Positions 8,399 to 17,559 of a DNA stretch of 54,682 bases are shown one piece after another. The notes beneath the pieces are model-generated. The model was not told the origin of the DNA and made no database searches. It saw only the letters and a list, made by a program, of their open reading frames with translations. This stretch comes from Burkholderiaceae bacterium (GTDB taxonomy: Bacteria; Pseudomonadota; Gammaproteobacteria; Burkholderiales; Burkholderiaceae_C). Position numbers and translations under genes: made by a program. Position 1 is the first letter of the stretch, and every line of letters starts with the position of its first letter. The stretch is taken from positions 1 to 54,682 of the forward strand of contig JAEUOY010000142.1 of NCBI GenBank assembly GCA_016790515.1. Reading direction: 5' to 3'.

Positions 8399-9385
8399 AT
8401 GAATCCAGTGAGCCGGCGGCCGCTTGCGCTCGATGGCCTGCGCGCCTTCGAGGCGGTGGCGCGCCGGCTGTCGTTCAGCGGCGCGGCCGAAGAGCTGTTC
8501 GTCACCCAGTCGGCGGTCAGCCGGCAGATCAAGTCGCTGGAGGGCGAACTCGGCGCGCCGCTGTTCAACCGCGGCACGCGCAGGGTCGAGCTGACGACGG
8601 CCGGCGAGATGCTGCGCCATGCGGTGCTGCCGGCGCTCGAGGGCATCGACCGCAGCGTGCGGCAGATCCGCGTCGCGCAGGGCCGCCGCGGCGTCAGCCT
8701 GTCGACCTTCGCCAGCTTCGCGACGCTGTGGCTGATGCCGCGGCTGGCCGCTTTCCAGCAGCAGCACCCCGACATCGACATCCGACTGTCGGCCACCGAC
8801 GTGCGCGCCGAGATGGACGACCCTGAGCTCGACCTGGTGCTGCGCTACGACATCGAGGCCAACCTGCCGCCCGGCGCCGAGCCGATGTTCGGCGAGGTGC
8901 TGACGCCGGTGGCCAGCCCCTGGCTGCTGCAGCAGGCCGCCAGCGGCCAGGCCGCGCCGCTGGCGCGGCCGCAGGACCTGGCCGGCCATGCGCTGCTCGA
9001 CGAGGACGACCACCGCCCCAGCGCCGAATACCTGACCTGGCGGCGCTGGCTGCGGCAGATGGGCCAGCCCGGGCTCGAACCGCGGCGCTGGATCTACCTG
9101 AACTACACCCACCAGCAGGTGCAGGGCGCGCTGGCCGGCCAGGGTGTCGCGCTGGCCCGCATGGCGCTGGTGCACGACCAGATCAGCCGCGGCGAGCTGG
9201 TCGAACCCTTCGGCACCGCCGGCCGCATCGGCGCGCCGGCGGCGTTCTGGCTGATTCCGCTGCCCGGCGCGCGGCTGCGGCCCGAGCTGCGCGCCTTCCT
9301 CGACTGGGTGCGCGCCGAGGCGGCGATCACCCGCGCCGCGCTCGGCGAGGTGCCGCCCGTCGATGCGCCGGTGAGAGCGTGGTGA
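8399..9385 (+). CDS. LysR-family transcriptional regulator, GcvA-like
   Basis: A 328-residue regulator. The N-terminal winged helix-turn-helix (about residues 10-70) includes GLRAFEAVARRLSFSGAAEELFVTQSAVSRQIKSLE; the LysR substrate-binding domain follows from about residue 98 (GVSLSTFASFATLWLMPRL). LPLLAAFQ-type and GQGVALARMALVHDQISRGEL patterns match the GcvA/AmpR-like subgroup. It is transcribed away from the DUF2917 gene, the most likely target besides itself. The ligand cannot be read from sequence. The stop is followed by about 100 bp without a gene before the GST. Confidence 0.88.
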   Translation: MNPVSRRPLALDGLRAFEAVARRLSFSGAAEELFVTQSAVSRQIKSLEGELGAPLFNRGTRRVELTTAGEMLRHAVLPALEGIDRSVRQIRVAQGRRGVSLSTFASFATLWLMPRLAAFQQQHPDIDIRLSATDVRAEMDDPELDLVLRYDIEANLPPGAEPMFGEVLTPVASPWLLQQAASGQAAPLARPQDLAGHALLDEDDHRPSAEYLTWRRWLRQMGQPGLEPRRWIYLNYTHQQVQGALAGQGVALARMALVHDQISRGELVEPFGTAGRIGAPAAFWLIPLPGARLRPELRAFLDWVRAEAAITRAALGEVPPVDAPVRAW

Positions 9386-9486
9386 TGCGCGACGATCGGC
9401 CACCGGCTGCGCGATGCGGCCGCCTCTCGGCCCCAGCTTGGCCCTAGCATCGACGCCTTCACCAACGCTTTCGGAGGCCGCCCGCG

Positions 9487-10182
9487 ATGCTCGAGCTCTA
9501 CATCGGCAACAAGAACTACTCGTCGTGGTCGATGCGGCCCTGGGTGCTGCTGCGCCACTTCGGGATCCCGTTCAAGGAAGTGATGCTGCGCTTCGACGGC
9601 TTCGAGCCGGGCTCGGCGTTCAAGCAGGCGGCGTCGCAGCTCGCGCCGACGGCCAAGGTGCCGGTGCTGGTGCATGGCGACCTGGTGGTCTGGGACACGC
9701 TGGCGATCGCCGAGTACCTGGCCGAGTACGCCGACGAGCACTTCCCCGAGCATGCGCTGTGGCCGCGCAACCAGGCCGCGCGGGCCCGCGCACGCAGCCT
9801 GTGCGCCGAGATGCATGCCGGATTCGGCGCGCTGCGCCAGGCCTGCCCGATGAACGTCGAGGCCGCGCTGCCCGAGGTCGGCGCAAGGGTGCTGGCCGAG
9901 CAGCCGGCGGTAGCCGCCGACCTGGCGCGCATCGTCGCGATGTGGTCCGGCGCGCTGGCGGCCAGCGGCGGGCCCTTCCTGTTCGGCGGCTTCACGATCG
10001 CCGACGCCTATTACGCGCCGGTGGTGGCCCGGCTGCGCAGCTACGCACTGCCGGTGCCGCCCGCGGTCGGCGGCTATCTCGACCGGGTGTGGGCCAGCCC
10101 CGGCGTCGCCGCCTGGGTGGCGGACGCGCTGGCCGAGCACGATTTCCTCGCCTTCGAGGAGCCCTACCGCCAGCACCGTTGA
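9487..10182 (+). CDS. glutathione S-transferase family protein
   Basis: A 231-residue protein. The thioredoxin-like N-terminal domain runs from LELYIGNKNYSSWSMRPW (residues 2-19, the Ser-rich loop holds the presumed catalytic Ser) to VPVLVHGDLVVWDTLAIAEYLAE, where the cis-Pro and the Asp-Thr pair that contact glutathione are visible. The helical C-terminal domain follows, with GGFTIADAYYAPVVARL as the conserved N-capping/Asp motif. GGAGG lies upstream of ATG. The substrate is unknown; no neighbouring pathway gene suggests one. It is probably a single-gene unit ahead of slt. Confidence 0.87.
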   Translation: MLELYIGNKNYSSWSMRPWVLLRHFGIPFKEVMLRFDGFEPGSAFKQAASQLAPTAKVPVLVHGDLVVWDTLAIAEYLAEYADEHFPEHALWPRNQAARARARSLCAEMHAGFGALRQACPMNVEAALPEVGARVLAEQPAVAADLARIVAMWSGALAASGGPFLFGGFTIADAYYAPVVARLRSYALPVPPAVGGYLDRVWASPGVAAWVADALAEHDFLAFEEPYRQHR

Positions 10183-10288
10183 CCTGGCGCCGATGCACGA
10201 TGGGGCCCTGCGTTACATTGATCCGGGTGGCGCCGCCGCGCGCACCTGGCGACCCTGCACCCGTTCCTGCACCGGGCGCCCTGCCCCG

Positions 10289-12364
10289 ATGACCGCCCCG
10301 ATGACCGGCTTGAATCCCCTGCTCCGTACCCCGCTGCTGGCGGCCCTGGTCGCGCTGGCTGCCGCAGCGCTGCCGCAGCGCGCCGCCGCCCAGGCCAGCC
10401 CGCTGGACGGCATGGTGGTCGAGGCCCGCGAGGCCGCCCGCAAGCGCGACCGCGCCGCACTGGCCGCGGCGCGCGCGGCGATGCAGGCCGGCCAGCACCC
10501 GCTGACGCCCTGGGTCGAGTACTGGGACTTGAGCAGCCGGCTCGGCGAGGCCCAGGTCGCCGAGGTCGAGGCCTTCTACGAGCGCTGGGCCGGCAGCTAT
10601 GTCGAGGACCGGCTGCGCAACGACTGGCTGAAGGAACTGGGCCGCCGCCGCGACTGGGCGGCGCTGGCGAAGGACTACCCGCGCTTCCGGATGAACGACG
10701 ACCGCGAGGTCAGCTGCTGGTGGCTGTTCACCGAGCACCTGGCCGGCAAGGACGTCACCGATGCGGCGCGCGCCGCCTGGTGGGCGCAGCGCGACAACGA
10801 CGACGGCTGCAACCTGCTGGCCACCGCGATGGTCGACTCGAAGCGCTTCAGCGCCGACGATGTCTACCGCAAGGCGCTGCTGTCGGTCGAGGCGCAGCGG
10901 CCCGGCGCGGCCAAGACCGCGCTGGGGCTGCTGCCGAACGTCGCCAGCCGCGACGGCGCCGAGGCGATCGACAACCCGGCGCGCTACCTCAAGCGCCGCC
11001 TGCTCGGCCCGTCGCACGCCGCGCAGGAGCTGCGTCTGCTGGCGGTGGTGCGGCTGGCCGGCAGCGATGTCGATGCGGCGGTCGCCGAGATGTCGCCCAA
11101 CGACCTGCTGCTGCGCCCGGCGCAGGCGGCCTGGGGCTGGGCCACGATCGGCCGCCAGGCGGCGGTCAAGCTGTCGGCCGACGCCGCCGGCCACTACCGG
11201 CGTGCGCTCGGCCTGCTGCCGCAGCCCGGCGTGCGCGAACTGCTGCGCCACGCCGACGGCTCGCGCACGCCGGGCTGGACCGACGAGACGCTGGCCTGGG
11301 GCGTGCGTGCCACCTTGCGCAGCGCGCCGCCGGCGCAGCGCTGGCCGCAGGTGCTGCGGCTGGTCGACGCGATGAGCGCCACCGAGCAGCGCGACCCGGC
11401 CTGGACCTACTGGCGCGCCCGCGCGCTGGCGGCGACCGCCCGCGAGGGCGCCGAGGGCGACGCCCAGCGCGCCGAGGCGCGGCGCCAGCTGGAGGCCATC
11501 GCCGGCTCGCTGAGCTTCTACGCCAAGCTGGCGGCCGAGGACCTGGGCCAGCCCGCCGCGCTGCCGCCGGCCCCGGCGCCGCTGTCGGCGGCCGAGCGCC
11601 AGGCCGCGGCCACGCACCCCGGCCTGGGCCGCGCGATGCAGCTGGTGCAGCTGAACCTGCGCGACGAGGCCCGGCGCGAGTGGAACTTCTCGCTGCGCGG
11701 CATGGGCGACCGCGAACTGCTGGCCGCCGCCCAGCTGGCCTGCGACCGCAGCGACTGGCAGCTGTGCATCAACACCGCCGAGCGCACCCGCGGCGAGTTC
11801 GACACCCGGCTGCGCTACCCGATGCCGTTCGCCGAGGACATCACCGACGCGGCCAAGGCCGCCGGGCTCGAACCGGCGCTGGTCTTCGGCCTGATCCGCC
11901 AGGAAACCCGCTTCATGCCGCAGCTGAAGTCCAGCGTCGGCGCCGCCGGGCTGATGCAGGTGATGCCGTCCACCGCCCGGTACGTGGCCAAGAAGATCGG
12001 CCTGCCGTGGACCAACCCGGCGCTGATCAGCGACCCGGCGACCAACCTGAAACTGGGCACCGCCTACCTGAAGATGGTGCTCGACGACCTCGGCGGCTCG
12101 CAGCCGATGGCCGCCGCGGCCTACAACGCCGGGCCGGGCCGGCCGCGCCGCTGGCGCGAGGGCCCGACGGTCGAGACCGCCGTGTGGGCCGAGAACATCC
12201 CGTTCAACGAGACCCGCGACTACGTCAAGAAGGTGATGTCGAACGCCGCGGTCTATGCCTCGCTGCTCGACGACCGCCAGCCGCCGCAGCTGCGCGCCCG
12301 GCTCGGTGCGAGCATCGGCCCGCGCGAGGCCAACGGCAACAGCCCCAACACCGAACTGCCATGA
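10289..12364 (+). CDS. slt: soluble lytic murein transglycosylase (Slt70 type)
   Basis: About 691 residues. The start at 10289 (or ATG 10301) puts a Sec signal LLAALVALAAAALPQRAAAQA at the N-terminus; upstream starts would add unlikely charged residues. A long alpha-superhelical region (about 40-500) is followed by the SLT catalytic domain: GLIRQETRFMP holds the catalytic Glu, then SVGAAGLMQVMPSTA and MAAAAYNAGPGRPRRW. It cleaves peptidoglycan glycan strands in the periplasm to 1,6-anhydro products, working in wall turnover. A -10-like TACATT is near 10213. The stop overlaps the next start (ATGA), so translation is probably coupled. Confidence 0.9.
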   Translation: MTAPMTGLNPLLRTPLLAALVALAAAALPQRAAAQASPLDGMVVEAREAARKRDRAALAAARAAMQAGQHPLTPWVEYWDLSSRLGEAQVAEVEAFYERWAGSYVEDRLRNDWLKELGRRRDWAALAKDYPRFRMNDDREVSCWWLFTEHLAGKDVTDAARAAWWAQRDNDDGCNLLATAMVDSKRFSADDVYRKALLSVEAQRPGAAKTALGLLPNVASRDGAEAIDNPARYLKRRLLGPSHAAQELRLLAVVRLAGSDVDAAVAEMSPNDLLLRPAQAAWGWATIGRQAAVKLSADAAGHYRRALGLLPQPGVRELLRHADGSRTPGWTDETLAWGVRATLRSAPPAQRWPQVLRLVDAMSATEQRDPAWTYWRARALAATAREGAEGDAQRAEARRQLEAIAGSLSFYAKLAAEDLGQPAALPPAPAPLSAAERQAAATHPGLGRAMQLVQLNLRDEARREWNFSLRGMGDRELLAAAQLACDRSDWQLCINTAERTRGEFDTRLRYPMPFAEDITDAAKAAGLEPALVFGLIRQETRFMPQLKSSVGAAGLMQVMPSTARYVAKKIGLPWTNPALISDPATNLKLGTAYLKMVLDDLGGSQPMAAAAYNAGPGRPRRWREGPTVETAVWAENIPFNETRDYVKKVMSNAAVYASLLDDRQPPQLRARLGASIGPREANGNSPNTELP

Positions 12365-13287
12365 AGCGCATCGTCATCACCGGCGGCACCGGCTTCGTCG
12401 GCCGCAGCATCTGCGAGCACCTGGTCGAGCACGACGCCGGCTGCCGGCTGGTGGTGCCGACGCGCCGGCTGGCCGGCAGCCACCCGCTGCAGGTGCTGCC
12501 CACGGTCGACCTGGTGCAGGCCGACGTGCACGATGCCAAGGCCATCACCCCGCTGCTCGAAGGCGCCGATGCGCTGGTTCAGCTGGTGGCCATCCTGCAC
12601 GGCAGCGCCGAGGACTTCGACCGCGTGCACGTGCAGTTGCAGCGCACGCTGGCCGCCGCCTGCACCGCCGCCGGGGTGCGCCGGGTGGTGCAGGTCAGCG
12701 CGCTGGCCGTGGGCCCGCAGGCGCCGTCGAACTACCTGCGCAGCAAGGCCGCCGGCGAGGCGGTCTGGCAGGCTTGGGGCCGGAGCAGCGGCGGCGCGCT
12801 GACGGTCCTGCGGCCGTCGGTGATCTTCGGTGCCGAGGACCGCTTCACCAACCTGTTCGCCAGGCTGCAGCGGCTGTTCCCGGTGCTGCCGCTGGCCGGC
12901 AGCGGCGCGAAGTTCCAGCCGGTGTGGGTCGGCGACGTGGCGCAGGCGGTGGTCGAGAGCCTGGCCGGCGGCCACGCGGCCGGCCCGGTGATCGAATGTG
13001 CCGGGCCCGATGTGATGACGCTCGAGCAGATCGTGCAGCGCGTCGGCGCGATGGCCGGCTGCCGGCGACCGGTGCTGCCATTGCCCGAGGCCGCCGGGAT
13101 GCTGCAGGCCGCGGCGATGGGCGTGCTGCCGGGCGAGCCGCTGATGTCGCGCGACAACGTGCTGAGCATGCGCGTGCCCAGCGTGGCCGGCGGCACGCTG
13201 CCGGGGCTGGCCGCGCTGGGCATCGATCCGGCGCCGCTGGAGATCCTGGCCGGGCACTTCAGCCCGGCCGACCCGCGCCGGCGATGA
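12361..13287 (+). CDS. NAD(P)-binding SDR protein, NDUFA9-like
   Basis: A 308-residue atypical short-chain dehydrogenase of the extended, complex-I-NDUFA9-like group. It begins MKRIVITGGTGFVGRSICEHL (TGxxGxxG cofactor loop) and contains LVQLVAILHG, QVSALAVGPQAPSNYLRSKAAGE (Y-x3-K pair) and LRPSVIFGAEDRFTNLFARL. Members bind NAD(P)H and act as epimerases or quinone-associated reductases; the substrate is unknown. The ATG overlaps the slt stop, and the stop overlaps the cca start, so slt, this gene and cca appear to be one translationally coupled operon. Confidence 0.85.
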   Translation: MKRIVITGGTGFVGRSICEHLVEHDAGCRLVVPTRRLAGSHPLQVLPTVDLVQADVHDAKAITPLLEGADALVQLVAILHGSAEDFDRVHVQLQRTLAAACTAAGVRRVVQVSALAVGPQAPSNYLRSKAAGEAVWQAWGRSSGGALTVLRPSVIFGAEDRFTNLFARLQRLFPVLPLAGSGAKFQPVWVGDVAQAVVESLAGGHAAGPVIECAGPDVMTLEQIVQRVGAMAGCRRPVLPLPEAAGMLQAAAMGVLPGEPLMSRDNVLSMRVPSVAGGTLPGLAALGIDPAPLEILAGHFSPADPRRR

Positions 13288-14528
13288 AGGCCTACCAGGT
13301 CGGTGGCGCGGTGCGCGACCGGCTGCTGGGCCGGCAGGACGCCCGCCGGAGCGGCGACCGCGACTGGGTGGTGGTCGGCAGCACGCCCGAGGCGATGGTC
13401 GAGGCCGGCTTCACGCCGGTGGGCCGCGACTTCCCGGTCTTCCTGCACCCGCAGACCCGCGAGGAATACGCGCTGGCGCGCACCGAGCGCAAGAGCGGCC
13501 GCGGCTACCAGGGCTTCACGGTGATGGCCTCGCCCGAGGTGACGCTCGAACAGGACCTGGCGCGCCGCGACCTGACGATCAACGCGATCGCCGAAGACCC
13601 GGACACCGGTGCGCTGGTCGACCCCTTCGACGGCCGGCGCGACCTGCGACTGAAAGTGCTGCGCCATGTCGGCCCGGCCTTCGTCGAGGACCCGGTGCGG
13701 CTGCTGCGGCTGGCGCGGCTGGCGGCGCGCTTCGCCGACTTCAGCGTCGCGCCCGAGACCGAGGCGCTGCTCGCGCAGATGGTCGACAGCGGCGAGATCG
13801 ACGCCCTGGTGCCCGAGCGGGTGTGGCAGGAGCTGTCGCGCGGGCTGATGGAAGACCGGCCCGACCGCATGTTCGAGCTGCTGCGCCGCTGCGGCGCGCT
13901 GAAGCGCCTGCTGCCGGAGGTCGACCGGCTGTGGGGCGTGCCGCAACCGGCGCAGCACCACCCCGAGATCGACACCGGCGTGCACCTGATGATGGTGCTG
14001 GTCGCCGCGGCGCGGCTCGACGCACCGCTGCCGGTGCGCTACGCCTGCCTGTGCCACGACCTGGGCAAGGGCACGACGGACCCGGCCGACTGGCCGCGCC
14101 ACGTCGCGCACGAGGCGCGCAGCGTGAAGCTCGCGCGCCGGGTCGGCGAGCGCTGGCGGGTGCCTGGCGACTGCCGCGAACTGGCCGAGGTCGTCGCCCG
14201 CGAACACGGCAACATCCACCGCAGCAGCGGCTTCGACGCCGGCGCCGTGATGCGCCTGCTCGAACGCTGCGACGCGCTGCGCCGGCCGCAGCGCTTCCAG
14301 GAGCTGCTGCTGGCCTGCGAATGCGACGCCCGCGGCCGGCTGGGGCTCGAACAAGCGCCCTACCCGCAGCGGCCCCGGCTGGCCGCGGCGCTGGCGGCGG
14401 CGCTGGCCGCGCCGGCGCAGGCGGTGGCCGAGCAGGCCGCGGCCGACGGGCTGGCCGGGCCGGCGATCGGCGGGCGGGTGCGCGAGGCCCGGGTCGCGGC
14501 GATCGCCGCGCAGCTGGCCAGCGCTTGA
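13284..14528 (+). CDS. cca: multifunctional CCA-adding protein (tRNA nucleotidyltransferase, HD domain)
   Basis: A 414-residue enzyme that builds and repairs tRNA 3'-CCA ends. The class II nucleotidyltransferase head has YQVGGAVRDRLLG and GDRDWVVVG, where the metal-binding DxD lies (residues 25-27), then RRDLTINAIAED and RLLRLARLAARF. From about residue 220 an HD phosphohydrolase domain (HHPEIDTGVHLMM, CLCHDLGKGTTD) supports added 2',3'-cyclic phosphodiesterase/phosphatase activity, as in E. coli Cca. The 9-residue stretch between GGAVRD and GDRDW is slightly longer than in E. coli. The start overlaps the stop of the SDR gene. Confidence 0.95.
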   Translation: MKAYQVGGAVRDRLLGRQDARRSGDRDWVVVGSTPEAMVEAGFTPVGRDFPVFLHPQTREEYALARTERKSGRGYQGFTVMASPEVTLEQDLARRDLTINAIAEDPDTGALVDPFDGRRDLRLKVLRHVGPAFVEDPVRLLRLARLAARFADFSVAPETEALLAQMVDSGEIDALVPERVWQELSRGLMEDRPDRMFELLRRCGALKRLLPEVDRLWGVPQPAQHHPEIDTGVHLMMVLVAAARLDAPLPVRYACLCHDLGKGTTDPADWPRHVAHEARSVKLARRVGERWRVPGDCRELAEVVAREHGNIHRSSGFDAGAVMRLLERCDALRRPQRFQELLLACECDARGRLGLEQAPYPQRPRLAAALAAALAAPAQAVAEQAAADGLAGPAIGGRVREARVAAIAAQLASA

Positions 14529-14599
14529 AAGCGCCGCGACGATCGGTCACGATGCCGGCGATGCGGCGCCCGCCGGCGCCCCGCCGAAGAAGGTACGCC

Positions 14600-14980
14600 A
14601 TGCAACTGGCCGAAGGCATCCAGCGCCACGGTTTCCGCAAGTGGTACGAGCGCCAGCTGCTGCGCAGCCATGCCCACCTGGTGCTGACGCTGTTCAGCGT
14701 GCTCGGCCTGATGGGCGCGCTGGAGGCGGCGAGCCGCTTCCACACCTGGCAGGACCAGCTGACCGACGCGCTGGCTTTGCTGGCCAGCGCCGGCATCGGC
14801 CTGTGGTCGCTGCGCCGCTACCTGTACCTGCTCAGCCACGCCGAGTACGTGGCCAACCAGGCCCGCTGCCCGGCCTGCGCCACCTATGGCCGCTTCACGC
14901 TGGTCGGTGCGCCGAGCGCCGAGCCGCCGGTCAGGGTCTGCTGCCGGCAGTGCCAGCATCGCTGGAGCATCGATGCCTGA
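14600..14980 (+). CDS. small membrane protein with C-terminal zinc-ribbon
   Basis: A 126-residue protein I do not recognise. The start follows AAGAAGG with 6-bp spacing. An amphipathic basic N-terminus (residues 1-27) precedes two transmembrane helices, about 28-47 and 60-80. The C-terminal part has a CPAC pair (about 89-92) and a CRQC pair (about 114-117) flanking a beta-rich stretch, a zinc-ribbon layout like that of rubredoxin-type small domains, and ends HRWSIDA. It is 71 bp downstream of cca and convergent with DUF2905 (2-bp gap). A membrane-anchored sensor or assembly factor is possible, but this is unproven. Confidence 0.7.
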   Translation: MQLAEGIQRHGFRKWYERQLLRSHAHLVLTLFSVLGLMGALEAASRFHTWQDQLTDALALLASAGIGLWSLRRYLYLLSHAEYVANQARCPACATYGRFTLVGAPSAEPPVRVCCRQCQHRWSIDA

Positions 14981-14982
14981 GT

Positions 14983-15174
14983 TCAGAACCAGTGCGCGAG
15001 CAGCATCGCCAGGAAGCTGAGCACCAGGCTGGACGCCAGCGGCACGTGGAACTCGCGGCCGGCGAAGCGCAGCGTGAAATCGCCCGGCAGCCGGCCCAGG
15101 CCCAGCTTCAGCAGCACGCCGCGCAGGCCGCCGAACAGCAGCAGCGCGAGGAAGAAGACGATCAGCCAGCGCAT
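14983..15174 (-). CDS. DUF2905 small membrane protein
   Basis: A 63-residue protein matching DUF2905: an N-terminal transmembrane helix (MRWLIVFFLALLLFGGL), a GLGRLPGDFTLRFAGREFHVPL loop, and a second helix SSLVLSFLAMLLAHW. The LGRLPGD loop and the second helix are characteristic. An in-frame upstream ATG adds 33 unlikely residues, so the internal MRWL start is used. The family has no known role. It lies 10 bp downstream of the MidA-like methyltransferase on the same strand and is probably cotranscribed with it. Confidence 0.8.
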   Translation of the reverse strand: MRWLIVFFLALLLFGGLRGVLLKLGLGRLPGDFTLRFAGREFHVPLASSLVLSFLAMLLAHWF

Positions 15175-15184
15175 GGACGGTCGA

Positions 15185-16312
15185 TCAGAGCCGATGTGTC
15201 CGGTCACCCTGGGCGAAGCCCAGCGGCTCGAAGGCCACGCCGCGGGCGAACGCGATGACCTTGAACAGCTCACCCATCTCGTGCTCGTTGACCAGCTTCT
15301 GCACCATCGCCCGCTGTGCCGGCGTCGCGCCGTCGAGCATTGCCAGCAGCCCGCAGTTGAGCAGGAAGCGCGCCTGCGAGGTGTAGCCGATCACCTCCAG
15401 CCCGGCGTCCTGGCCGGCCAGCGCGATGCCGGTGAAGTCGACATGCGCAGTGATGTCCTTGGCCCCGACCTCGACCAGCGGGTCGGCGTCGGCACGGTGC
15501 GCCCGGTGGCACATCAGCGTGCCGCCATGGCGCTGCGGCAGGTAGTACTCGGCCTCGGGAAAGCCGTAGTCGATGAAGATCGCGACGCCGCGCGTCAGCA
15601 GGCCGGCGACGGTGCGCACGAAGGCCTCGGCCTGCGGGTGGATCTCGGTCACCGTGCCGGGCACGAAGGCGGCGTCCACCGGCGGACGCAGCGCGGTCGG
15701 GCGGTCGGCGAAGACGAAGCGCTCGCCGGCCAGCGCGACGCCGCGCTCGAACCACTGCCCGCCGTCGAAATGCAGCAGCTGCACCGGCATCGCGTCGAGC
15801 ACCTCGTTGCCCAGCACCACCCCGTCGAAGGACCCGGGCAGCGCATCGAGCCAGCGCACGCGGGAGCCAAGAGCGGCCAGCCGCGCCTGCTGGCGCTGGC
15901 GCAGCGTGCCCGACAGGTCGACGATCAGGTACTCGCTGACGGCCTCGCCCAGTTCGGCCAGCAGCGACGCGGCCAGCGCGCCCGAGCCGGCGCCGAACTC
16001 CATCACCCGGGTGCTGCCGCTGGCCGCCAGCGCCTGCGCCACCTGGGCCGCCAGCGCGCGGCCGAACAGCGGCGACATCTCGGGCGCGGTGACGAAATCG
16101 CTGCCCGTGGACGGCATCGCGCCGAACAGCTGGCGGCCGCTGGCGTAATAGCCCAGGCCGGGCGCGTACAGCGCCAGCGCCATGAAGCGGTCGAACGCCA
16201 GCCAGCCGCCCTGCCCGGCAATGGCCTCGCGCACCAGCGCTTCGAGCGCGCTGGCTACACTGCCGGGTTGTCCCGCGGCGTCGCGGGACGCTTCGTCGGA
16301 TGCTCGCACCAT
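15185..16312 (-). CDS. class I SAM-dependent methyltransferase, MidA/NDUFAF7 family
   Basis: A 375-residue protein of the DUF185 (MidA) family. WLAFDRFMALALYAPGLGYYASGRQ is the family N-terminus; VMEFGAGSGALAASLL is the SAM-binding loop; GNEVLDAMPVQL is the conserved catalytic-face motif. The mitochondrial homologue NDUFAF7 methylates an arginine of complex I during assembly; a bacterial protein-arginine methyltransferase role is inferred. Of two in-frame starts (16333 and 16312) I choose 16312, because a TACAAT -10-like box (16325-16320 on this strand) ends 7 bp before it, implying leaderless translation. It is divergent from the folM-like SDR, whose start at 16332 would overlap the longer form. 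Confidence 0.86.
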   Translation of the reverse strand: MVRASDEASRDAAGQPGSVASALEALVREAIAGQGGWLAFDRFMALALYAPGLGYYASGRQLFGAMPSTGSDFVTAPEMSPLFGRALAAQVAQALAASGSTRVMEFGAGSGALAASLLAELGEAVSEYLIVDLSGTLRQRQQARLAALGSRVRWLDALPGSFDGVVLGNEVLDAMPVQLLHFDGGQWFERGVALAGERFVFADRPTALRPPVDAAFVPGTVTEIHPQAEAFVRTVAGLLTRGVAIFIDYGFPEAEYYLPQRHGGTLMCHRAHRADADPLVEVGAKDITAHVDFTGIALAGQDAGLEVIGYTSQARFLLNCGLLAMLDGATPAQRAMVQKLVNEHEMGELFKVIAFARGVAFEPLGFAQGDRTHRL

Positions 16313-16331
16313 CGTCCGGATTGTAGGAAGC

Positions 16332-17156
16332 ATGGCCTCCCCCCCTCCCTTGTCGCCACCGCAGCGGCCGGTCGCGCTGGTCACCGGCGCGGCGCGGCGC
16401 ATCGGCCGCGCGATCACGCTGCACCTGGCCGGCCATGGCTGGGACCTGGTGCTGCACCACCGCGGCACGCCGGCCGGCCACGACGCGGCGCAGGCCACCG
16501 CCGCCGAGGCCCGCAAGCGGGGCGCCCGGGCCTGGACCGTGGCGGCCGACCTGGCCGACGAAGCCGCCTGCGATCGCCTGGTCGACGCCGCGGTGGCCGG
16601 CGCCGGCCGCCTGGACGCGGTGGTCAACAACGCCTCGCACTTCGAATACGACGGCGTCGCCGACTTCTCGGCCGCCGCGATGGACCGCCACTGGCGCGCC
16701 AACACCGCCGCGCCGGTGCTGCTGGCGCGCTCGCTGCACGCCCACCTGGCTTCGCGCGACGCGCGCGGCTGCGTCGTCAACCTGCTCGACCAGAAGCTGG
16801 CCAACCCGAACCCCGACTACTTCTCGTACACGCTGAGCAAGGCCGCGCTGGCCGAGGCCACCGTGATGCTGGCGCAGGCGCTGGCGCCGCGGCTGCGGGT
16901 CTGCGGCGTCTCGCCGGGCGTCACGCTGCTGTCGGGGCCGATGGACGAGGCCGAGTTCGCCGCGGCGCACCGGCTGACGCCGCTCGAGCGCTCGTCGACG
17001 CCCGAGGACATCGCCGGCGCGGTGCGTTTCCTGCTCGAAGCGCCGGCGATCACCGGCCACACCCTGCTGGTCGACGGCGGCCAGCACCTGCTGGGCCAGC
17101 CGCGCGACGTGCTGTTCCTGGCCCAGCGGCAGCTCGCCGCCGCCACCAAGGATTGA
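16332..17156 (+). CDS. SDR oxidoreductase, dihydromonapterin/pteridine reductase-like
   Basis: A 274-residue classical SDR. TGAARRIGRA matches the TGx3Rx(G) variant typical of FolM and pteridine reductases rather than the common TGxxxGxG. NNASHFEYDG is the NNAG-like block; SYTLSKAALAEAT carries Tyr and Lys of the YxxxK pair; SPGVTLLSGPMDEAEF follows. The immediate neighbour folB (1-bp gap) makes a role in dihydrofolate/dihydromonapterin reduction likely, as in the folM-folB gene pair of other proteobacteria. This is a function-from-context claim. Confidence 0.84.
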   Translation: MASPPPLSPPQRPVALVTGAARRIGRAITLHLAGHGWDLVLHHRGTPAGHDAAQATAAEARKRGARAWTVAADLADEAACDRLVDAAVAGAGRLDAVVNNASHFEYDGVADFSAAAMDRHWRANTAAPVLLARSLHAHLASRDARGCVVNLLDQKLANPNPDYFSYTLSKAALAEATVMLAQALAPRLRVCGVSPGVTLLSGPMDEAEFAAAHRLTPLERSSTPEDIAGAVRFLLEAPAITGHTLLVDGGQHLLGQPRDVLFLAQRQLAAATKD

Positions 17157-17157
17157 C

Positions 17158-17559
17158 ATGCAAAGCCTGCTCACCAACCCCAGCCTGATGGACTGTCGGC
17201 GGCTGTTCCTGCGCGACTACGAGGTCTGGATCAACATCGGCGTGCACGACTTCGAGAAGAAGGGCGAGCAGCGGGTCAAGATCAACGTCGACCTGTACGT
17301 GCCGCTGGCGCTGTCGACGCCTACCCGGGACAAGCTGGCCGAGGTGCTGGACTACGACTTCATCCGCCGCTCGATCGCCGAGCGGGTGGCGCGCGGCCAC
17401 ATCCACCTGCAGGAGACGCTGGCCGACGACGTGCTGCGGCTGATGCTGGCCCACCCGCAGGTGCGCGCCGCCCGCGTGGCGACCGAGAAGCCCGACGTCT
17501 ACCCCGACTGCGACGCGGTCGGCTGCGAGGTGTTCGGCATGAAGGAAGCCAGCGCATGA
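17158..17559 (+). CDS. folB: dihydroneopterin aldolase
   Basis: A 133-residue folate-synthesis enzyme that cleaves 7,8-dihydroneopterin to 6-hydroxymethyl-dihydropterin and glycolaldehyde. [25 protein letters not shown] is the N-terminal signature with catalytic/binding Glu, and [18 protein letters not shown] plus [17 protein letters not shown] complete the fold. FolX-type epimerases are similar; the tandem with a FolM-like SDR could favour a tetrahydromonapterin route. It starts 1 bp after the SDR stop and ends in an ATGA overlap with ttcA. Confidence 0.88.
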   Translation: MQSLLTNPSLMDCRRLFLRDYEVWINIGVHDFEKKGEQRVKINVDLYVPLALSTPTRDKLAEVLDYDFIRRSIAERVARGHIHLQETLADDVLRLMLAHPQVRAARVATEKPDVYPDCDAVGCEVFGMKEASA

